NCBI RefSeq assembly: GCF_902158555.1 | Contig: NZ_CABGGS010000023.1 | Span: 538,325 to 602,324 of the forward strand | Direction: 5' to 3' | DNA length: 64,000 bases | DNA from: Klebsiella spallanzanii | GTDB lineage: Bacteria; Pseudomonadota; Gammaproteobacteria; Enterobacterales; Enterobacteriaceae | Part shown: piece after piece, positions 8,511 through 16,431 of the stretch | Layout: each line of letters opens with the position of its first letter | Position numbering within the stretch: the stretch's first letter is position 1 | Program-made: the position numbers and the translations under genes | Notes under the pieces: model-generated | What the model saw: the letters and a program-made list of their open reading frames with translations, nothing else | Told to the model about the DNA's origin: nothing | Database searches by the model: none

Positions 8511-9560
8511 ATGAAACCATCGATCAAAGCAGGCTGTCTGACATTGGGCCTGTTGACCATGAGCTATAGCCTGTCCGCCAGCGCGGATGAGCTCTATTTT
8601 GCTAGCTGGGGCGGAGCCTATCAGGATGCGATTCGTGAAGCCTGGCTGAAGCCCTTCAATAAAGAAACCGGTATTGATGTCGTGGAAGATACCGACCCGC
8701 AGGTCAGTAAACTAAAAGCCATGCAGGATACCGATACTGTGTCATGGGATGTGGTGACGGAGAATAGCTCGCGCCTGGCTCGCGGCATTAAGCTCGGGGT
8801 ATTTGAAAAGATCACCCCAGAAATGGTCAATCAGCAGCATGTTATCCCCGGCGCGCGTAATGATTACGGCGTCCCGTCTGAGATTTTCTCCACCCTGATA
8901 GGCTTCTCAAGCAAGGTCTTCCCGGAGGGGAAACCGCAGCCGAAAACCTTCGCTGATTTTTGGGATGTGAAGAAATTCCCCGGTAAACGCACCTTGCAGG
9001 ATGAACCGGCTACGGTTATCGAAGCCGCGCTCATTGCCGATGGCGTCAAGCCGGAAGATGTCTATAAAACGCTCAGCACCCCGGAGGGGGTCGATCGGGC
9101 GATGAACCAGATTAAGAAAATCAAACCCTATGTGGCGAAATGGTGGAAGAGCGGCGCGGAACCGGTGCAGGCGCTCTCCAGCGGTGAAGTGGTGATGGCT
9201 TTAGGCTGGAACGGCCGCTTCCAGTCGGGTATTGACTCTGGCGTGCCGATCAAAATGTCATGGGATGATTCTGTCGCGCAGGTTGGCTACTTTGCACTGG
9301 TCAAAGGGGCCCACAACCGCGACGCGGCGCTGAAGCTACTCAACTATATTATTTCGCCGCAGCATCAGGCTGAGTTCAGTAAGTACATCGCCTATGGCCC
9401 GACCACCAGCGAGGCGATGCAATACATCGACAAAGCGCGTCAGGAACGTTTGCCGTCCACCCCGGAACGATTGCAGCACACTCTGTTTATGGATGCCGGA
9501 TGGTGGGACAAAAATGGCCCCGCCATCATTGAGCGCTACAACCAGGTGCGTGCGCAATAA
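8511..9560 (+). CDS. ABC transporter substrate-binding protein, polyamine-type (PotD/PotF family)
   Basis: Periplasmic binding protein of 349 residues with a clear signal peptide: basic start, hydrophobic core and an SASA-D cleavage region near residue 25. The mature protein begins ELYFASWGGAYQDAIREAW, the typical start of the spermidine/putrescine (SBP_bac_8/PotD-like) group, which also includes importers of opines and other small nitrogen compounds. It would hand its ligand to the fused permease and ATPase encoded next. A 12-bp stem-loop follows the gene, consistent with higher mRNA levels for the binding protein. The ligand may be linked to 5-oxoproline or N-acyl amino acids, from context only. 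Confidence 0.88.
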   Translation: MKPSIKAGCLTLGLLTMSYSLSASADELYFASWGGAYQDAIREAWLKPFNKETGIDVVEDTDPQVSKLKAMQDTDTVSWDVVTENSSRLARGIKLGVFEKITPEMVNQQHVIPGARNDYGVPSEIFSTLIGFSSKVFPEGKPQPKTFADFWDVKKFPGKRTLQDEPATVIEAALIADGVKPEDVYKTLSTPEGVDRAMNQIKKIKPYVAKWWKSGAEPVQALSSGEVVMALGWNGRFQSGIDSGVPIKMSWDDSVAQVGYFALVKGAHNRDAALKLLNYIISPQHQAEFSKYIAYGPTTSEAMQYIDKARQERLPSTPERLQHTLFMDAGWWDKNGPAIIERYNQVRAQ

Positions 9561-9600
9561 CGGCGCGCGAAACATAAGTTGATTCAGTGAGTCACTGGGC

Positions 9601-9630
9601 GGACGGGGTACCTCTGACGGTGCCTCGTCC
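9601..9630 (+). repeat. Stem-loop between binding protein and permease genes
   Basis: Two 12-base arms (9601-9612, 9619-9630) pair with two G-T wobbles around TCTGAC. No T tract follows. The position between a binding-protein gene and its permease is typical of hairpins that protect the upstream message. Confidence 0.5.
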
Positions 9631-9645
9631 AGAACGGAGTGTGTT

Positions 9646-11355
9646 ATGGTGGCAACGATATTGACCGACAACCTTACCCCATCCCGGCGGATCCGATGGC
9701 CCGGGCTGGCCCTCGTGGCGACGCTACCGTTGCTGCTTTTTTTACTCCTGTTTTTTGTCTGGCCGATTGCCGGACTGCTTAAACAAGGTTTCCTGGCACA
9801 GGGGCACTTTAGTCTCGAAAACTATCTCCACCTGTGGGATACGCCCATTTATCGCATCGTGCTGGAAAATACCTTTGTGATCGCCATGGCGGTGACGATC
9901 GGCTGCATTGTGATGAGCTACCCGCTGGCCTGGCTGATGGCCTCGGTGCGTCCGGCGATGGCGAAGCTGCTGTTCTTCGCCGTTCTGCTTCCGTTCTGGT
10001 CCAGCGCTCTGGTGCGCACCTCGGCGTGGATAGCATTGTTGCAGCAAAACGGCCCGCTGAATAATCTGTTGATGACCCTGCAAATTACTTCACAGCCGGT
10101 GGCATTTCTCTATAACTTTACCGGCGTGCTGATTGGTATGGTTCATGTTCTGATGCCCTTCGTGGTGCTGCCGCTTTACGCCTCATTCCGTTCGCTGGAC
10201 AGCTCATTGCTGCAGGCGGCGCAAAGTTTAGGCGCGGATTCGCTAAGCGTATTTACCCGCATCATCCTGCCGCTGACGCGTCCTGGCGTTGTCGCGGGTG
10301 CGGTCATCGTATTTATGAACGCCGTCGGTTACTACATCACGCCGTCGCTGATGGGCGGACCGGCACAGCGCATGGTTGCGGAGCTTATTTCGCATAATAT
10401 TACCGACGAGCTGAACTGGGGGATCGCCGCCGCGCTGGCCTGCGTATTGCTGATCACCACGCTGGTCGCGCTATGGCTGTTTAATCGCCTGTTTGGTCTC
10501 GATAAGCTGATGGGGGGTTCCAGCGGTAAAGGGAGCCAGTCAGTTGTCGTGACGCAGCGCAGCGGCGGTGGGCGTATTAGCGCAGGCGCAGGCGTGCTGG
10601 TGGCGCTATTTCTTATCCTGCCGATTGTTGTCGTTATTCCAATGAGTTTCGGTACCGCCAGCTTCCCTACGTTTCCCCCTGCTGAATACGGCGTACGCTG
10701 GTACGTGAACTTTTTTACCGACCGTAAATGGATGCTGGCGCTGGGCGAGAGCGTGCGGATTGGGCTGATTGTCACCATTTTATCGATGGTGCTGGGGGCG
10801 ACCGCCGCGATGGGGATCCATAAGCTCCGTTCGCCGCGCAAAAGCTGGTTGGAAACGTTGTTTATCGTTCCCATGTCGGTGCCAGCCATTATTACTGCCG
10901 TCTCGCTTTATTATTTGTGCGGACCATTAGGACTGATCAACAACTCGGTGGCGCTGATCCTCGGCCATACCGTTCTGGCTACCCCTTATACCTTTATTAC
11001 GTTACGTGCAGCGCTCAAAGGATTTGATCCCAGCCTTGAGTTGGCGGCCTATAGCCTCGGGGCCAAACCCTGGCAGATGTTTCGCCGCGTGATGTTGCCG
11101 CTTCTGCTCCCCGGCATGATTGGCGGGGCAGTGTTTGCCTTCGTAACCTCATTTGACGACGTTGTGATGTCGCTATTTCTCACCACTATCCGTAATCGAA
11201 CCTTGCCGAAACTGATGTATGAAGGACTGGCGTTCGATTTTGACCCGACGGTGATCTCGGCTTCCTGCGTACTGATCGCGGCGACGGCGGGGATCCTGAT
11301 TTTGCAGAGCCTGGTAAAACGTAATGGAGGCAAACATGCGTCAAATGCAGGGTAA
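9646..11355 (+). CDS. Fused two-domain ABC permease, polyamine-type
   Basis: Inner-membrane protein of 569 residues made of two MetI-like permease halves in one chain. Each half has an EAA-type loop for contact with the ATPase: AAQSLGADSLSVFTRIILP in the first half and LAAYSLGAKPWQMFRRVMLP in the second. PotB and PotC of the spermidine system are separate proteins, so this is a natural fusion of the two. It ends inside the ATPase gene (20-bp overlap), which indicates translational coupling. Together with the binding protein and ATPase it makes a complete importer. Confidence 0.9.
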   Translation: MVATILTDNLTPSRRIRWPGLALVATLPLLLFLLLFFVWPIAGLLKQGFLAQGHFSLENYLHLWDTPIYRIVLENTFVIAMAVTIGCIVMSYPLAWLMASVRPAMAKLLFFAVLLPFWSSALVRTSAWIALLQQNGPLNNLLMTLQITSQPVAFLYNFTGVLIGMVHVLMPFVVLPLYASFRSLDSSLLQAAQSLGADSLSVFTRIILPLTRPGVVAGAVIVFMNAVGYYITPSLMGGPAQRMVAELISHNITDELNWGIAAALACVLLITTLVALWLFNRLFGLDKLMGGSSGKGSQSVVVTQRSGGGRISAGAGVLVALFLILPIVVVIPMSFGTASFPTFPPAEYGVRWYVNFFTDRKWMLALGESVRIGLIVTILSMVLGATAAMGIHKLRSPRKSWLETLFIVPMSVPAIITAVSLYYLCGPLGLINNSVALILGHTVLATPYTFITLRAALKGFDPSLELAAYSLGAKPWQMFRRVMLPLLLPGMIGGAVFAFVTSFDDVVMSLFLTTIRNRTLPKLMYEGLAFDFDPTVISASCVLIAATAGILILQSLVKRNGGKHASNAG

Positions 11356-12337
11356 AGATGTCACTCTTAACGCCATTCGCAAAACCTACGGTTCCACGGT
11401 CGCGCTGCCGCGTATCGATCTTCAGGTGGCGCGCGGCGAGTTCTGTACGCTGCTGGGTGCTTCCGGCTCCGGGAAAACGACGCTGCTGAAAGTGATTGCC
11501 GGGTTTGAACGCCCTGATAGCGGCAGCGTTCAGATTGCCGGTAAGGATGTGACTCGCGAGCCAATTTCCGACCGCAACATCGGCATGGTGTTCCAGAACT
11601 ATGCGCTTTTTCCGCATATGTCCGTATTTGAGAACGTCGCCTTTCCATTACGTATGCGCCGCCTGGCGAAGGTCGATATTGAACGGCGGGTTGGTGAGGC
11701 ACTGGCGCTGGTCAGTCTTGACACGTTTCGTAAACGCCTGCCCGGAGAGCTCTCCGGTGGCCAGCAGCAGCGCGCCGCGTTGGCCAGGGCGCTGGTGTTC
11801 AATCCGGATATTTTGCTCATGGATGAACCGCTTGGCGCGCTGGATAAAAATTTACGTCAGTCGATTCAGATTCAGATTAAGCAGTTGCATCAGGAACTGG
11901 GCCTGACGGTGGTCTTTGTCACTCACGATCAGGAAGAAGCGATGAATCTCTCCGATCGGATAATCATTATGGATAAAGGGGAGATTGTTGGCGATGGTTC
12001 TCCGCAGACCCTTTATCGCCAGCCTGATAGCCGCTTTGTCGCCGGTTTTCTCGGTGAGTGTAATTTCATTCCCGGCGAGCGCGACGGGACGCTGGGCATC
12101 CGGCCCGAGCATATGCTGGTTGGCCGCGCCAGCGAGAGGGCGCCCCGACGCTATCAGGGCAACATTGTGATGGCCACCTTTTGCGGTCTGCACTGGAAGC
12201 TATTGATTGAGTATCAGGGGCAGATGGTGGTGGCCTACGCGCCGGTCGATCTCCCGCCTGAGGAGCGCCATTCTGGCCAGACCATCAGCTTTGGCTTTCA
12301 GCCGGAACTGGCGATGACCTTCAGGGAGTCCGCGTGA
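11336..12337 (+). CDS. ABC transporter ATP-binding protein, polyamine-type (PotA-like)
   Basis: Cytoplasmic ATPase of 333 residues. It has Walker A GASGSGKTT, Q-loop VFQNYALFP, signature LSGGQQQR, Walker B LLMDEPLGALD and switch His in FVTHDQEEA. The C-terminal part carries a TOBE-like domain (GIRPEHMLVG). The frame is open from 11324, but GGAGG at 11326-11330 selects the ATG at 11336, inside the end of the permease gene. The stop overlaps the GTG start of pxpB, tying transport to 5-oxoprolinase in one operon. Confidence 0.92.
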   Translation: MRQMQGKDVTLNAIRKTYGSTVALPRIDLQVARGEFCTLLGASGSGKTTLLKVIAGFERPDSGSVQIAGKDVTREPISDRNIGMVFQNYALFPHMSVFENVAFPLRMRRLAKVDIERRVGEALALVSLDTFRKRLPGELSGGQQQRAALARALVFNPDILLMDEPLGALDKNLRQSIQIQIKQLHQELGLTVVFVTHDQEEAMNLSDRIIIMDKGEIVGDGSPQTLYRQPDSRFVAGFLGECNFIPGERDGTLGIRPEHMLVGRASERAPRRYQGNIVMATFCGLHWKLLIEYQGQMVVAYAPVDLPPEERHSGQTISFGFQPELAMTFRESA

Positions 12338-13050
12338 ACGGTTATCCACGTTTTATCGCGGTGGGCGAACTGGCCCTATTAGTTGAATTCGGCGACCGTA
12401 TCGACAACCAACTGAATGCCCGGGTACTGGCGCTGGCGGCAGCGTTGAACGGTACGACCGGCGTGAGCGAAATTATTCCCACCTATCGCTCCCTGACCGT
12501 GGTGTTTGACCCATTAACGGTGACCTGTATTGAGCTTTGTGAACGCGTGACGCTTCTGCTTAATCAGCTTCCTGCTACACATTTAGCGCGTCGCCGCTGG
12601 CGCGTGCCGGTGTGCTATGGCGGCGAGTATGGCGAAGATTTGCCTGCGCTGGCGCAGGGACATGGGCTCAGCCCGGAGCAGGTGATTGATATACACAGCA
12701 GCGCGCGTTATCGGGTTTATATGGTGGGCTTTATGCCGGGATTTGCCTATCTCGGTGGTCTGCCTGAATTGCTGCATACCCCGCGTCGTTCATCGCCGCG
12801 TGCGATGACGCCGGCGTCCAGTATCAATATCGGCGGCCAGCAGACGGCAATCAGCTCGGTAGCAGGCCCCAGCGGTTGGCACCTTATTGGCCGGACACCC
12901 TGGCGTTCATTTGATCCGCTGCGGCAAAGACCATTTTTGTTTCAGGCCGGGGATGAAGTTGGCTTTATGCCCATTACTCCGGCGGAGTTCGCCCGTCTGA
13001 GCGACAAGTGCCGAGCAGCGGATTGGTACCCTGAGCCGGAGGTAGCGTGA
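12334..13050 (+). CDS. pxpB: 5-oxoprolinase subunit PxpB (KipI family)
   Basis: 238-residue protein of the allophanate-hydrolase subunit 1/KipI family, close to E. coli PxpB in length. Signatures are VCYGGEYGEDL, VYMVGFMPGFAYLGGLP and the C-terminal GPSGWHLIGRTP. With PxpA and PxpC it forms the ATP-dependent 5-oxoprolinase. It starts with GTG overlapping the ATPase stop by four bases and ends overlapping the pxpC start, so the operon is tightly coupled. Confidence 0.92.
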   Translation: MNGYPRFIAVGELALLVEFGDRIDNQLNARVLALAAALNGTTGVSEIIPTYRSLTVVFDPLTVTCIELCERVTLLLNQLPATHLARRRWRVPVCYGGEYGEDLPALAQGHGLSPEQVIDIHSSARYRVYMVGFMPGFAYLGGLPELLHTPRRSSPRAMTPASSINIGGQQTAISSVAGPSGWHLIGRTPWRSFDPLRQRPFLFQAGDEVGFMPITPAEFARLSDKCRAADWYPEPEVA

Positions 13051-14009
13051 TGCGCTGGCTGGAAGTTATCTCTCCAGGATTATTGACCACCGTGCAGGAT
13101 GAGGGGCGTCGTGGTTTTGCGCATTTGGGCGTACCGGCATCCGGGCCGATGGACATGATTGCGTTTCGATTAGCGAATGCCGTCGTTGGAAACGGACCGG
13201 AATGCGCGGCGCTGGAATTAACCGCGCTTGGTGGGCGATACCGGGTGATGGGTGGCGAATGCATCCTGTGCCTCGGCGGGGCAGTCGATGCACAGGCTGA
13301 TGGTCGGGTGCTGGAGCCCTGGGTTGGTCATCGGCTGGCGGAGGGCAGCGAACTGGTCGTTGGGCGCATACAGCGCGGGCTGCGCGCCTATCTGGCTTTG
13401 GCTGGCGGTATCGATGTGGAGCCTATTTTGGGCAGCCGCGCTACGCTGACCCGGGCGTCGCTTGGTGGTCTGAATGGGCGAGCGGTGGCAAAAGGCGATC
13501 GCTTGCCTCTGGCGGAAAAAACCGTTGTCGGACGTCGCCGCTGTTTGCACGCGTATCTGACATCGTTGTACAGCAGCGGCCCGCTATCGGTGGTCATGGG
13601 GCCGCAGCAGGAGGCTTTTACCGAAGCCTCGCTGCTCACGTTTTTGCATGGGCGCTATCGAGTTAGCGCCCATGCGGACCGGATGGGGTACCGGATGGTG
13701 GGCCCGGCGCTGGCGCATTTGTACGGGGCCGATATGGTTTCCGATGCGGTGGTGCCCGGGAGCATTCAGGTTCCTGGTAATGGTCAGCCGATTATTGCGT
13801 TGCACGATCGTCAGACCACGGGAGGGTATCCAAAAATTGCCACCTTAATTGGGGCAGATCTGCCGCGCGTTGGGCAACTGCGGCCGGGGCAGAGCGTGGC
13901 GTTTCGTGCGATTACCGTATCGGAAGGCGTTGCGCGCTGGCGGCGTTTGCAAGAGGGCATCGCCGCCTGTTTACAGCATATTCAATCAACGGAAGTGAGC
14001 TGGCTATGA
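13050..14009 (+). CDS. pxpC: 5-oxoprolinase subunit PxpC (KipA family)
   Basis: About 319 residues of the allophanate-hydrolase subunit 2/KipA family. Signatures are SPGLLTTVQDEGR at the N-terminus, GVPASGPMD, and the late GGYPKIATLIGADLPRVGQLRPG. The ATG at 13050 overlaps the pxpB stop by one base; an alternative GTG lies one codon upstream. PxpB and PxpC together form the ATP-using half of the complex acting on 5-oxoproline or a similar cyclic amide. The next gene overlaps its stop by four bases. Confidence 0.92.
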   Translation: MRWLEVISPGLLTTVQDEGRRGFAHLGVPASGPMDMIAFRLANAVVGNGPECAALELTALGGRYRVMGGECILCLGGAVDAQADGRVLEPWVGHRLAEGSELVVGRIQRGLRAYLALAGGIDVEPILGSRATLTRASLGGLNGRAVAKGDRLPLAEKTVVGRRRCLHAYLTSLYSSGPLSVVMGPQQEAFTEASLLTFLHGRYRVSAHADRMGYRMVGPALAHLYGADMVSDAVVPGSIQVPGNGQPIIALHDRQTTGGYPKIATLIGADLPRVGQLRPGQSVAFRAITVSEGVARWRRLQEGIAACLQHIQSTEVSWL

Positions 14010-14683
14010 GTGAAACACAGACCGATGTAGACAATATTTTCCTCAATCCAGGTAGCGAGGATCTGACAGAAACAACCTATCGACAGCTACTGGAAATGAT
14101 CCAGCAGGGACGGATCCCCACCAATATGCCATTGCAGGAACGGGCGCTGGCGGCCGCGCTGGGGGTCTCGCGCACGCCGCTGCGTGAAGCCTTCAGCCGT
14201 CTGGTTGGCGGCGGCTTCGCGACGCGGGTTGGTCGTGGGCAGCTCATCGTGAAAGAGCCCACACTCCGCGAATATCTGGAGATTCTGCAACTGCGGATTC
14301 TGCTTGAGGGGGAGGCGGCGTTTGCCGCCGCGTCCCGCATGCCGACGGAGCAGGCGCAATCGGTGATTAGCGTGTTGGCTGCCCACCGTCAGGCGCGGGA
14401 CTTTTCCGCTTCTGAGAATCATCGTATCGATAACCTGGTCCACCAGACGATTGCCGCCCACTGCGGCAACGCCATGCTTGAAAGCATGATTTTTGATTTA
14501 CGTATTAAAGCGCGCACTTTTGACCAGAACGGCACCGTCGCCCGCTTCGAGCCCGGCTGCCAGGAGCATATCGCGCTAATGGAACGCATTCTCGCCGGTG
14601 ATGCGCCGGGGGCCAGAGAGGCGATGGTCTTTCATCTGACCCAGGCGCGGGCCGGTATCGTCGCCCGATTTACGGCAATCTGA
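14006..14683 (+). CDS. GntR-family transcriptional regulator with FCD domain
   Basis: 225-residue regulator. The N-terminal winged helix (about residues 22-90) includes PLQERALAAALGVSRTPLREAFSRL, the canonical GntR recognition segment. The C-terminal all-helical FCD ligand-binding domain holds spaced histidines (for example in NLVHQTIAAHCGN and VFHLTQAR) that often bind metal and a carboxylate ligand. It is embedded in the pxp/ABC operon (ATGA overlap with pxpC), so it is the obvious local regulator. The palindrome at 8404-8415 is its best candidate operator. Confidence 0.9.
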   Translation: MSETQTDVDNIFLNPGSEDLTETTYRQLLEMIQQGRIPTNMPLQERALAAALGVSRTPLREAFSRLVGGGFATRVGRGQLIVKEPTLREYLEILQLRILLEGEAAFAAASRMPTEQAQSVISVLAAHRQARDFSASENHRIDNLVHQTIAAHCGNAMLESMIFDLRIKARTFDQNGTVARFEPGCQEHIALMERILAGDAPGAREAMVFHLTQARAGIVARFTAI

Positions 14684-14699
14684 GTAGGGAAGAAGGGTA

Positions 14700-15638
14700 A
14701 TGAACAAACTGAACGAACAAGCCAATGGGGTTTACATTATTTCCGCGACGCCGTTTACCGACAGCGGCGAGCTGGATTTAGCCAGCGCGGATAGCCTGAC
14801 CGATTTCTATCTCGAAAAAGGCGTCAGTGGGATCACTATTCTCGGCATGATGGGCGAGGCGCATAAGCTTACCGAAGAAGAAGCGTTGAGCTTTATGCAG
14901 CGGGTGCTGGCGCGGGTGAACGGGCAAGTGCCGGTGGTGGTTGGCGTCAGCCATGCTTCCCACCGTCATGTGGAGCGTCTGGCGAAAACGGCGATGGATA
15001 AAGGCGCTGCCGGGGTCATGCTGGCGCCGGGTCCGAATCTGGCAACCGACCCGCAGGTGGAAAACTATTTTCTTAGCGTTGCGAAGCTGCTGGGCAACGA
15101 GGTGCCCATTTGCCTGCAGGACTTCCCGCAATCGACCAAAGTTCATACCTCTGTTCCGGTGATGTTGCGGCTGATCGAAGCGCTGCCGCAAATCGTGATG
15201 CTTAAGCATGAGGATCTACCGGGAATGCGCAAACTTAGTCAGCTGCGCAGTCAGAGCGAGGCGCAGGGGCTGCGCCGCATCAGCGTGCTGGTGGGTAACG
15301 GCGGGCTCTTTTTGCCGCAGGAGCTGGCGCGCGGAGCCGACGGGGCGATGACCGGCTTTGCCTGGCCGGAAATGCTAGTGCAGGTGTGCCAGGCCTATGC
15401 CGAGGGTAATCCGGGACGCGGTGAGGATATTTTCGATTGCTACCTGCCGCTGCTGCGCCATGAGTTTCAGTACGGCATTGGGCTGGGGCTGCGCAAAGAG
15501 GCGCTACATCGGCGCGGGGCGATAAAAAGTGCAGCGGTCCGCCAGCCGGGGCCGACTCTTGACCGTACCGATCTCCAGGAACTGAGCGGGCTGATGGCTC
15601 GCCTGGAACGCAAACTTGCCGACAAGGGGCTGAACTGA
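14700..15638 (+). CDS. Diverged dihydrodipicolinate synthase-family protein
   Basis: 312-residue TIM-barrel protein. The fold is recognisable from ISATPFTDSGELD, ITILGMMGEAHKL and the Schiff-base lysine in VMLKHEDLPG. In the usual YNxP motif the sequence reads QDFP, so the family's active-site tyrosine appears to be replaced by glutamine. The 6.5-kb paralogue keeps the tyrosine. This protein may therefore catalyse a related but different lyase or dehydratase step. It follows the GntR gene and shares its last base with the start of the SDR gene. Confidence 0.8.
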   Translation: MNKLNEQANGVYIISATPFTDSGELDLASADSLTDFYLEKGVSGITILGMMGEAHKLTEEEALSFMQRVLARVNGQVPVVVGVSHASHRHVERLAKTAMDKGAAGVMLAPGPNLATDPQVENYFLSVAKLLGNEVPICLQDFPQSTKVHTSVPVMLRLIEALPQIVMLKHEDLPGMRKLSQLRSQSEAQGLRRISVLVGNGGLFLPQELARGADGAMTGFAWPEMLVQVCQAYAEGNPGRGEDIFDCYLPLLRHEFQYGIGLGLRKEALHRRGAIKSAAVRQPGPTLDRTDLQELSGLMARLERKLADKGLN

Positions 15639-16423
15639 TGGATTTTATGATTAGCGGAAAAACGGCGCTGGTTTGCGGAGCGGGAAGCGGTTTAGGGCGC
15701 GCGATGGCCCAGGCGCTGGCCGCTGAAGGCGTAAAGGTTGCGGTAACCGGACGCAATGAAGAAAAGCTGGCGGAAACGGTGGCGCTGATTACTCAGGCCG
15801 GAGGGGAAGCCCGGGCCTGGCGGCTGGATCTGACAACTCCTCAGACCTTCGATACGGTCCTTGACGAGATCCGTCGACGCTTCGGTGCGATAACCATTCT
15901 GGTAAATAACTCGGGCGGTCCCGCGCCTTCCACCGCTTCTGGCGTTGACGCGGAGGTCTGGCAGCAGCAGTTTAGCGCCATGGTCAGCTCGCTCATTCAG
16001 TTAACCGATAAGGTGCTTCCCGATATGCGTGCGGAGGGCTGGGGGCGCATCATTACCAGCACCTCTTCCGGCGTAGTCGCGCCGATTGCCAGGTTAGGGG
16101 TATCAAATACCCTGCGCATGGCGCTGGTGGGATGGTCGAAAACGCTGGCTGCGGAGGTTGCCGCCAGCGGAATTACGGCGAACGTGTTGGTGCCGGGACG
16201 CATTGCCACCGAGCGCGTTGGTCAGCTTGACGCCGCGCGCGCCGGGCGTGAAGGGATCAGCGTTGAGACGGTGCGCAGCAGCAGCCAGCAGACCATCCCG
16301 GTCGGGCGCTACGGTCGCCCGGATGAATATGGCGCGGCGGCGGCGTTCCTCGCCAGCCAGCAGGCGTCGTTTATCACCGGCAGCGTGCTGCGGGTTGATG
16401 GCGGCATGATCCCCTCTCTTTAA
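15638..16423 (+). CDS. Short-chain dehydrogenase/reductase (SDR)
   Basis: 261-residue classical SDR. The Rossmann cofactor motif is GAGSGLGRA near residue 15, and the family NNxG motif appears as NNSGGP. The catalytic serines lie in ITSTSSGVVAP. The usual YxxxK motif is not obvious: the corresponding region reads SNTLRMALVGWSK, with the lysine kept but Tyr apparently replaced. The C-terminus has GRIATERV and ITGSVLRVDGGM. It likely oxidises or reduces a hydroxy/keto intermediate of the island, but the atypical active site leaves this uncertain. It is coupled to its neighbour by the ATG overlapping the previous stop. Confidence 0.85.
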   Translation: MDFMISGKTALVCGAGSGLGRAMAQALAAEGVKVAVTGRNEEKLAETVALITQAGGEARAWRLDLTTPQTFDTVLDEIRRRFGAITILVNNSGGPAPSTASGVDAEVWQQQFSAMVSSLIQLTDKVLPDMRAEGWGRIITSTSSGVVAPIARLGVSNTLRMALVGWSKTLAAEVAASGITANVLVPGRIATERVGQLDAARAGREGISVETVRSSSQQTIPVGRYGRPDEYGAAAAFLASQQASFITGSVLRVDGGMIPSL

Positions 16424-16431
16424 CGTGGAAA

